Shown piece after piece: positions 57,029 through 64,000 of a DNA stretch of 64,000 bases (the first letter of the stretch is position 1; every line of letters starts with the position of its first letter). This DNA comes from Clostridiales bacterium (GTDB taxonomy: Bacteria; Bacillota; Clostridia; Christensenellales; Borkfalkiaceae): positions 1 to 64,000 of the forward strand of contig SVIG01000005.1 in assembly GCA_015071005.1 (NCBI GenBank), given 5' to 3'. A model generated the notes under the pieces. That model searched no databases and was not told the DNA's origin. It worked only from the letters and a program-made list of their open reading frames with translations. Both the position numbers and the translations under genes were made by a program.

Positions 57029-58477
57029 TTAGTTTTTTATCAATTCATAGCCCGTTTTGCTATCTTTTACCGAGTAACCCATTTCCGCAAGCTTTGCTCG
57101 AAGCTCGTCGCTCTTCGCCCAATCACGGTTTTGTCTTGCTTCCCAACGCTCCTGCGCCACCGCTTGCACGTCCGCGGGGATTTCCACCGCCGTTTGCGCT
57201 TCGTACCAAGCCTTATATTCCTTTGCATTTTTCGTAAAGAATCCGAGCAACTTATACGTCGTGCGGATTTGCACCGCAACGCTAAGCGCCGTGAACATAC
57301 TCCCCGTCTTGCCTTCGGAAAGCCATTTTTTAATATCCTTGAAATACCCGAAAAGGTTGGAAAGGGCAAGCGCGGTGTTGAAATCGTCGCTCATACAAGC
57401 GTTGAATTCATCTTCCACCTTTTGCGCATAATCCGCCGCGCGCGCAACGTCTTCGCCGTCCACCGTAAGCTCCATCCCCTTAAATTTCATCATCACGTCT
57501 TCAATGACCGCGAGCAAGGAATAAAAATCGTATAAATGCTTTTCCGCATCGGGAAATAAATCGTTCGTGATATTGATGTCGTTGCGGTAGTTCGTTTGCA
57601 ACAGCGCGAATTTCACCGCTTCGTCGGAATACCTTTCAAGCAGTTCTTCCAAGAGCAAGGAATTGCCGAGAGACTTGCTCATCTTTTGACCGTTGACCTT
57701 GATAAGACCGTTATGCGTCCAATATTTTACAAACTGTTTGCCCGTCAAAGCTTCCGTTTGCGCGATTTCGTTTTCGTGGTGGGGGAAAATCAAATCCCTG
57801 CCGCCGCCGTGGATATCAATTTGTTCGCCGAACGCCTCTCTATTCATTGCCGAGCATTCGATATGCCAACCGGGTCTACCCTTACCCCAAGGGGATTCCC
57901 AATAAATTTCGCCCGCCTTTGCGCTCTTCCAAAGCGCGAAATCGTACGCGTTTTTCTTCTCGTCGTCGTTGTCCACACGCACGCCGTCGAGCGCATCTTC
58001 AAGATTGCGGTTGGAAAGCTTGCCGTACCCGGGGAAGGACGCAACGTCGAAATACACGTCCCCGTTTTTCGTGGGATACGCGTGTCCTTTTTCAATGAGT
58101 TTAGAAACAAACTCAATAATATTTTCGATATTTTCCGTCGCTTTGAGCCAAACGTCGGGATCATCCACGTGGAATTTTTCCATAACGCCATTGATGTTTT
58201 CAATCATCTTCGCCGCATACTCGTCCGCGGGGATCCCCGTTTCGTGAGATTTTGCGATAATTTTATCGTCGACGTCCGTGTAGTTGCGCGCGTAGGTCAC
58301 GTCGTAGCCGAGCTTTTTCAAATACTTACGCATAATATCGTAAATGAGCGCTTGGTAGCCGTGCCCAATATGCGCTTCGCCCGACACCGTAATGCCGCAC
58401 GCGTACATTTTTACCTTATTCCCTTCCAAGGGAACAAATTCTTCCTTCCTCTTCGTCAGCGAATTGTAAATTTTCAT
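57029..58477 (-). CDS. cysS: cysteinyl-tRNA synthetase
   Basis: MKIYNSLTKRKEEFVPLEGNKVKMYACGITVSGEAHIGHGYQALIYD; KMSKSLGNS; start at 58477. Confidence 0.96.
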   Translation of the reverse strand: MKIYNSLTKRKEEFVPLEGNKVKMYACGITVSGEAHIGHGYQALIYDIMRKYLKKLGYDVTYARNYTDVDDKIIAKSHETGIPADEYAAKMIENINGVMEKFHVDDPDVWLKATENIENIIEFVSKLIEKGHAYPTKNGDVYFDVASFPGYGKLSNRNLEDALDGVRVDNDDEKKNAYDFALWKSAKAGEIYWESPWGKGRPGWHIECSAMNREAFGEQIDIHGGGRDLIFPHHENEIAQTEALTGKQFVKYWTHNGLIKVNGQKMSKSLGNSLLLEELLERYSDEAVKFALLQTNYRNDINITNDLFPDAEKHLYDFYSLLAVIEDVMMKFKGMELTVDGEDVARAADYAQKVEDEFNACMSDDFNTALALSNLFGYFKDIKKWLSEGKTGSMFTALSVAVQIRTTYKLLGFFTKNAKEYKAWYEAQTAVEIPADVQAVAQERWEARQNRDWAKSDELRAKLAEMGYSVKDSKTGYELIKN

Positions 58478-58481
58478 ATTT

Positions 58482-59141
58482 TTACTCCTTCGACTCGTAC
58501 ACGGTACGGTCCTTTCCTTCATTTTCCTTATTTTCTTGCGGTTGCCCAGACTCCAAATCTCCCGTTAACTTCGCCGCTTGCACGGCGATAATTCCCGAAT
58601 GGGTAGCGTCCTTGCCGTCAGGCGTGCGAATACGTACGATACGCCCTGGAATCCCCACGACCGTCGCATACGGCGGCACTTCCTTTAACACGACCGCCCC
58701 TGCACCAATTTTCGCGCCTTCGCCAATCACGATATTCCCAAGCACTTTCGCACCGGCGGAAATCATGACGTTTTCCATGACGGTCGGATGGCGCTTACCG
58801 CGTTCCTTGCCCGTACCGCCAAGCGTTACGCCTTGATAAATTACTACGCCCTTATGCACCTCGGCAGTCTCACCGATAACCACGCCCATGCCGTGATCGA
58901 TAAAGACTCCCCCTTCGATTTTCGCTCCGGGGTGAATTTCAATCCCCGTGAAAAAACGAGTCGTTTGACTGATGATTCGAGCAATCAGTTTTAATTTAAT
59001 TTTGTGAAAAAACCGCGCTACGCGATACCACGCGAGCGCGTGCACGCCCGAGTAGGTCAGCAAAACTTCAAAAGAGTTTCGCGCAGCAGGATCGTTTGCT
59101 TTTGCCGCTTTGATATCGGCACGAAGGTTCTTAAACCACAT
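58482..59141 (-). CDS. cysE: serine O-acetyltransferase
   Basis: [54 protein letters not shown]. Confidence 0.96.
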   Translation of the reverse strand: MWFKNLRADIKAAKANDPAARNSFEVLLTYSGVHALAWYRVARFFHKIKLKLIARIISQTTRFFTGIEIHPGAKIEGGVFIDHGMGVVIGETAEVHKGVVIYQGVTLGGTGKERGKRHPTVMENVMISAGAKVLGNIVIGEGAKIGAGAVVLKEVPPYATVVGIPGRIVRIRTPDGKDATHSGIIAVQAAKLTGDLESGQPQENKENEGKDRTVYESKE

Positions 59142-59240
59142 AATCTTTCTCCTTATGGTTTAGTTATGTATTCCTTCCTTATATCTGATTCTTCTTTTTT
59201 ATTGTATTCTCATCTTTACAGCATCGCCGCGAGCAACACT

Positions 59241-59570
59241 CCGTCTCCGCGGTTTAGATACGAGCAGTTCAAGGCGAATTGAGTACGCCGCAGGGAGCGT
59301 ACTAGCCGTACGTGACCAAGGCGCACGGAATTTCAACGAAGAAATGCGCCCCGTCTTCGCGGTTTAGATACGAGCAGTTCAAGGCGAATTGAGTACGCCG
59401 CAGGGAGCGTACTAGCCGTACGTAACCAAGACGCACGGAAATTCAACGAAGAAATATGCCCCAGCTTCGCGGTTTAGATACGAGCAGTTCAAGGCGAATT
59501 GAGTACGCCGTAGGGAGCGTACTAGCCGTACGTGACCAAGGCGCACGGAAATTCAACGAAGAAATGCGAA
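59241..59570. repeat. three tandem near-identical 110-bp repeats
   Basis: GGTTTAGATACGAGCAGTTCAAGGCGAATTGAGTACGCCG starts at 59251, 59361 and 59471 (exact 110-bp period), each with GGGAGCGTACTAGCCGTACGT core. Confidence 0.95.
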
Positions 59571-59589
59571 GTATATAAGCCGCGAAAAA

Positions 59590-59830
59590 AGAAAAAAGAC
59601 CTTTATACTATTGTATAAAGGCGCATTTCAACACTGTTCCACTTTACTTCAAAAAACTCAAAAAAAGTTTTTCCTCGTATGCCCGATAACGGAGGCGACC
59701 GCAGGGGATTAGCCTGACCTAATAACGCGAAAACGCACTTTCACGAAAGGAAACGTCCTGATTCCGCTTTCAGCCCACGGCGGATTCTCTCTGTATCGAG
59801 CTCTTTTTCGTTACTCTTTTCTCGCTCGGA
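59590..59830 (-). promoter_or_regulatory. T-box riboswitch, predicted Cys (TGC) specificity, upstream of cysE-cysS
   Basis: Minus strand: AGTA/GAA S-turn, specifier TGC (59735-59737), AGAGAG, GCTGAAAGCGG, CCGTTATCGGG, T-box AAAGTGGAACAGTG (59632-59645), terminator CCTTTATAC/GTATAAAGG plus T-run. Confidence 0.85.
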
Positions 59831-59908
59831 TATTCATTTTTATTTATTGTAGCACACGCGCAAGCGTGTTGTCAAGCATTTGAAGGAATTTCCCTAAAAG
59901 ACGCACTT

Positions 59909-60553
59909 TTACGCTTCCGTTTCGGTCTTCTTAAAGAACAAATTGGACACCTTGTATTCTTCCAAAGCACGTTCCACCATCGCAGGATTATAGACTTTTT
60001 TGCCAAGCAGGTACGAGATCACGACGTCTTTTACGTGTCTAAAATCGAACGTACAGCCTGCGAGTTGGAGCAAAATTTTGGTATCTTCCATTGAGATTTG
60101 TGCAACCAACGCAAAGGTGAAAATAAAGTTCTTCGTCGGCAAATATTTCCCTGAACAAATCCCCTTCCAAATTTCCGGCAAAATCTCCATTTGCGAGAGC
60201 ATATCTTCGTCGGAAACGTGGTATCTCTCGCGCATTTTTGCAAACATTTTATAGAAAGAATATTTAGCAAACTTCGTTCTCAAGCGGGAAAACAAGCTGT
60301 GCGTACGGAAGGAAAACGAAAAGGTTAAATCGACCATACGTTCTTTCGCCGCCGCCAAAATCTCCGCTTTTTTCTCTTGGTTTGCAATCTTTAACGTACT
60401 CGAAGGCAGGGTATAGGCGTACGTTCTACCGTTCTCGAGCACCTTTGTCGCTTGCATTACGGGCATTTTGTAGCCAGGCAAAAGCACCAATTTATCATAG
60501 TTTTCGTATGTTTCACAAAAATAATCGTCTAAATCGTGAATAAAATCGTACAT
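59909..60553 (-). CDS. hypothetical protein (about 214 aa), helical
   Basis: ORF; likely start MYDFIHDLDDYFCETYENYD at 60553. Confidence 0.65.
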   Translation of the reverse strand: MYDFIHDLDDYFCETYENYDKLVLLPGYKMPVMQATKVLENGRTYAYTLPSSTLKIANQEKKAEILAAAKERMVDLTFSFSFRTHSLFSRLRTKFAKYSFYKMFAKMRERYHVSDEDMLSQMEILPEIWKGICSGKYLPTKNFIFTFALVAQISMEDTKILLQLAGCTFDFRHVKDVVISYLLGKKVYNPAMVERALEEYKVSNLFFKKTETEA

Positions 60554-60796
60554 ATCGTAAGCTCCGTCGCTTTCTTCCTTTTCAGTATACCATACTTCCA
60601 CAAAAAACTGCAAGCAAAAACACACCGTTTTTCTTTTTCACCGACTTTTCATTTTACACGAAATCGCCCCTTTTCACATTTTTTCACGGTTTTTTGTGAA
60701 AAACGGACAAAAATCTCCCATTTCAACCCCCTTTTGCTTGCTTTTTTACCATTTTTATGGTACATTGTTAATAGAAAATAAAGGAGAAATCAACCA

Positions 60797-61555
60797 ATGA
60801 AAAGAGATCGTATCGCGGAGATTGCAGAGCTGATTGATAAGCGCGGCAAACTCACGCTCAAGCAGCTTGAATCCCACTTCCCCAACGTCTCGCAAATGAC
60901 CTTACGCAGGGATATGTTCCAGCTTGAAAAGGAAGGGAAAATCATTCGCGTACGCGGCGGCGCTATGTCGGTGCACGAAGTACAAAAGACCTCAGGCGAG
61001 CCGTACGTCAAAAAGACGACCATTCACACGGACGAAAAAATCGTCATTGCACAAAAGGCGGCAGGGCTTATTGACGAAGGATCCTCCCTTTTTATCGACG
61101 GCGGTACGACGGCGCTCTATCTTGCCAAGGAAATGCCCGATCGGTATTGCAACGTATTCACGAACGGGCTTGCGGTAGCCACCGAGCTTGCCAAGAAGAA
61201 AAACGTCGTAGTGAACCTGCTCGGCGGACAGCTTATCAAGGAAAACCTTTCCACGGCGTCCTCTTTTTCTTCCCTTTATTTTACCGACACGAATTTCGAG
61301 CTTGCGATTATTTCAGCCGCGGCATTCACGCCGGAAAGCGGATTTTCTTGCAGCTCGCAAATCGAAGCGGAGCTCTTGCGCGTGATTTGTAAGAAAGCGA
61401 AGTTTTTATATATGATGCTCGACAGCTCGAAAATCGGGCGTATCAAGCCCCACACCTTCGCGCAGGTTTCGGATATCAACGTGCTTATTACTGACAACGA
61501 ATTCCCCGACGCACTCAAAGACGAATTTAAGAAAATGGACATCGTCGTGCTTTAA
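60797..61555 (+). CDS. DeoR family transcriptional regulator
   Basis: RIAEIAELIDKRGKLTLKQLESHFPNVSQMTLRRDMFQLEKEGKIIRVRGGA; C-terminal DeoR sensor IDGGTTALYLAKEM. Confidence 0.93.
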   Translation: MKRDRIAEIAELIDKRGKLTLKQLESHFPNVSQMTLRRDMFQLEKEGKIIRVRGGAMSVHEVQKTSGEPYVKKTTIHTDEKIVIAQKAAGLIDEGSSLFIDGGTTALYLAKEMPDRYCNVFTNGLAVATELAKKKNVVVNLLGGQLIKENLSTASSFSSLYFTDTNFELAIISAAAFTPESGFSCSSQIEAELLRVICKKAKFLYMMLDSSKIGRIKPHTFAQVSDINVLITDNEFPDALKDEFKKMDIVVL

Positions 61556-61614
61556 TTTATAGAAAAATATAAACCGACCGCCCCGAAAGCGCTTGCTTTC
61601 GGGGCGGTATTTTT

Positions 61615-61821
61615 TTACCAATCCTGCTTTTTCAAGGACTTATCCTTCACGTCGTCGTGGTATGCAAAATATTTCTCCTTAAACGCTTGCGGCGTAAGGG
61701 GCACTTCGCCGTCCGCTTGCATACGGTCGATCAAGTCCTGCAATTCCTCGGGTGTAAAATCCCCGATTTCCGTTTCTTCGCCGTACGTTTGAAATAATTT
61801 CAAAAGATCCAATTCCGACAT
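61615..61821 (-). CDS. hypothetical small acidic protein
   Basis: MSELDLLKLFQTYGEETEIGDFTPEELQDLIDRMQADGEVPLTPQAFKEKYF; immediately downstream of the PHP gene. Confidence 0.65.
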   Translation of the reverse strand: MSELDLLKLFQTYGEETEIGDFTPEELQDLIDRMQADGEVPLTPQAFKEKYFAYHDDVKDKSLKKQDW

Positions 61822-61823
61822 TG

Positions 61824-62651
61824 TCAAATCTCCACTTTAATATGCTCGCCACGGAAGGGTACGGTCAAATAGGTAAAGCCGATTTCTTTAAGCTTTTCCA
61901 CCACTTCACCCCATTTATCCGCGATTCGTTCTTGGAAATGCGCGTCCGAGCCGTAGGAAATTTTCCTTCCGCCGAGCGCATAATATCGCTCGACGATCTC
62001 CCAAGCCGGTAAGGTGCGGTTTTCCAAACCTTTATTCGCCGTGTTGATTTCCAAAATTTTATTCTTTTGAATAATCGCGTTCAAAATCTCATCAATTTCC
62101 GTGCCAAACTCGCTTAAACGGAACTGTCTATCCTCAAACGGCGCGTACCGCGCGATATACCCAATATGCCCAACGATATCGTAAGGATAGGGCGCGTCCA
62201 AGCTCTCGCGGATCAAGCGCAAATACGCTTTATAGACTTCTTCCTTCGTGCCCGTAAATTGGAAATACGCAAAATCCTTTCCTTCCGCGCCGTGCACGCT
62301 GTTGATAATGTAATCGGGGCGGTATTTTTCGTAAATCATCGCATACCTGCCCTGTACGTCCGCATTTTTTGAGAACCCAAATTCCGCGCCGACGCAAACG
62401 TTCATTACTCCTTGATAATCTTCCTGCAAGTGTCGCGCACCGTGGAAATATTCTTCGGGATTCGCGTCTCTAAAATACTCCTGTTCTTCCTTCGTCATTA
62501 AGGAAAAATCATAATCATAGTTAAAATGCTCGCTTACGCCGTAAAAGCCAACGCCCAATTTTTGCGCTTGCTCAAGCATTTCCGCGAGCGTGTTTTTTCC
62601 GTCGTGCGAATATTTCGAATGCGTATGCATATCTATGATAAATTTCTTCAT
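61824..62651 (-). CDS. PHP-domain histidinol-phosphatase (HisJ) family protein
   Basis: MKKFIIDMHTHSKYSHDGKNTLAEMLEQAQKLG; HFNYDYD; SYGSDAHFQERI. Confidence 0.88.
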   Translation of the reverse strand: MKKFIIDMHTHSKYSHDGKNTLAEMLEQAQKLGVGFYGVSEHFNYDYDFSLMTKEEQEYFRDANPEEYFHGARHLQEDYQGVMNVCVGAEFGFSKNADVQGRYAMIYEKYRPDYIINSVHGAEGKDFAYFQFTGTKEEVYKAYLRLIRESLDAPYPYDIVGHIGYIARYAPFEDRQFRLSEFGTEIDEILNAIIQKNKILEINTANKGLENRTLPAWEIVERYYALGGRKISYGSDAHFQERIADKWGEVVEKLKEIGFTYLTVPFRGEHIKVEI

Positions 62652-62886
62652 AATACTCACCTTCTTGTTGTATTATACCACACCGCGCCGCGTTTTTCAA
62701 GCAACCGACCATACAAATTTTCCCACTTTTCCATATTTTAGAAAAAATCTGCCTTTTCGTCTATACTTTTGCCCTTTCTTGCCAATACTCCCAATTTCTC
62801 TCTATTGACCTTGCGCCCCTTTCACCGATATAATAAACTCGCACTTTTTTAGACTGCGCAATAAACAATATCGGAGATTTTTAATT

Positions 62887-63756
62887 ATGAAAATACGAGC
62901 TTTGGCAGCGCTCGCGCTTGCCTTTTCCTTCTTTCCACTCTTTGCTTGCGGAAGAAAAAACTCTTCCCACGCCTCAAGCGATACTCCACCGACCATAGAC
63001 TCCCCAATCGATAGCGAAACTACGGAATCCGCGCCCGACTCGTCCACGAGCGAAAACGATTCTTCCGTTTCCACACCCAATCCCCCTACGCCGCCCGAAA
63101 CGCCGAGCAAGCCCATTCCAAAGACGGCAAGCTACGTGCGCTGCGTAGCGGACAGCGTGAATATTCGCTCGGGGGCAGGTACGGATTTCTCCGCGCTTGG
63201 AAGCGCGGAGAAGGGCACCGTGTACGCGGTGATTGAAAAAACGGGGAATTGGTACAAGACCTATTACCGAGGTAAAACCGCCTATATCTACGCTTCCTAT
63301 TTTTCCGCTTTTACCTTACAAAAAAGCACGGATACCGACGTCGAAGACGTCATTACAGAGGGCTACAAGCTCATCGGCACTCCTTACGTATACGGCGCGA
63401 TCCGTTTCCACGACGGTAAGGGTAAACTTTTGAAGGGCTTTTCCACAAGCAAATTCGATTGTTCCTCTCTTATGCAGTACATCTTCTACAAAGGCGCAGG
63501 CGAGCTATTGCAAGTGAACACGCGCACCCAAGTAACACAAGGAAAATTTGTTCCAAAGTCCGAGTTAAAACGAGGCGACTGTATTTATTTTACGAACGCC
63601 GAGCGAGAGCATAAAACGGGCGTCGAGCGGATCGGTCACGTCGCGCTGTATCTTGGCAACGACTATATTCTACATACCGCGTCCGACTACGCGCGTATAG
63701 AAAAAATGACCGCCAAACGCTGGTCGTATTACGTCGAAGCGCGGCGGTTTATTTAA
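62887..63756 (+). CDS. lipoprotein with SH3 domain and NlpC/P60 peptidase domain
   Basis: Lipobox LFACGRKN; VNIRSGAGTDFSALGSAEKGTVYAV; FDCSSLMQYIFYK; IGHVALYLGNDYILHTA. Confidence 0.9.
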   Translation: MKIRALAALALAFSFFPLFACGRKNSSHASSDTPPTIDSPIDSETTESAPDSSTSENDSSVSTPNPPTPPETPSKPIPKTASYVRCVADSVNIRSGAGTDFSALGSAEKGTVYAVIEKTGNWYKTYYRGKTAYIYASYFSAFTLQKSTDTDVEDVITEGYKLIGTPYVYGAIRFHDGKGKLLKGFSTSKFDCSSLMQYIFYKGAGELLQVNTRTQVTQGKFVPKSELKRGDCIYFTNAEREHKTGVERIGHVALYLGNDYILHTASDYARIEKMTAKRWSYYVEARRFI

Positions 63757-64000
63757 GTAAAAAGTTGTCTATCCACGTGTTTTCGTGCACCTTTTCCGCT
63801 AGCGAGCAAGCGGTGATAAAAAGCACCCGTTTCGCACCTGCTTTAAGGAGTTTTTCCGCGCAAGCATTACCCGTCGCGCTCGTCGTCATAATATCGTCAA
63901 TGAGCAGCACCGTTCTATCCTTGCAAAGCTTTTTCTCTTGTACGCGATAGGCTTCTTGCGCGTTTTTTCTACGTGTGTTTTTGTCTAGGTCCTTTTGCGA
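63749..64000 (-). CDS. comF: ComF family phosphoribosyltransferase (5' part outside window)
   Basis: Minus strand reads ...VLLIDDIMTTSATGNACAEKLLKAGAKRVLFITACSLAEKVHENTWIDNFLLK*; PRPP motif. Confidence 0.88.
   Translation of the reverse strand, partial: SQKDLDKNTRRKNAQEAYRVQEKKLCKDRTVLLIDDIMTTSATGNACAEKLLKAGAKRVLFITACSLAEKVHENTWIDNFLLK

Noticed and set aside
59241-59570. CRISPR-like array
   Set aside because: Whole 110-bp units are repeated with no variable spacers, and no cas genes are nearby; tandem repeat instead
1-64000. tRNA, rRNA, transposase, integrase, phage or known defence-system genes
   Set aside because: None recognised by eye on either strand; absence not proven without tRNAscan or HMM searches

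Overview
Low-to-mid GC Firmicutes/Clostridia-type chromosomal window, probably from a spore-forming lineage (adjacent spmA/spmB). Most of it is housekeeping: rlmD, thrC, aspartate aminotransferase, prfA, DUF1385-prmC fusion, rpmE, trpB-like, mgsA, queH, feoAB with a DtxR-family regulator, queA-ruvBAC, nifS-like, EF-G-like, ksgA, a TatD-linked radical SAM, tatD, metG, spmAB, pckG, proBAC, an AlaRS-like short protein, cysE-cysS behind a Cys T-box, DeoR, PHP phosphatase, NlpC/P60 and comF. I recognised no rRNA, tRNA, CRISPR, transposase or phage genes. Most notable items: (1) a short dispersed DNA motif, about TTCAACGCGTACCTGCCCCC, in both orientations, in coding and intergenic DNA, and read in three codon frames; (2) an AT-rich XRE/DUF6809-like divergent cassette bounded by two identical 35-bp terminators, with a nested palindromic promoter/operator; (3) a dispersed GTAC-rich intergenic repeat family, including three 110-bp tandem copies between the Cys T-box terminator and cysE; (4) three small genes below the ORF-track cutoff (43-aa peptide after a 2208-aa secreted protein, 45-aa amphipathic peptide with its own promoter and terminator, 57-aa ferredoxin); (5) a candidate orphan sRNA; (6) a Q/N-rich extension on the radical SAM protein. 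All counts were made by eye, and family assignments come from recognising sequence motifs, not from database searches.
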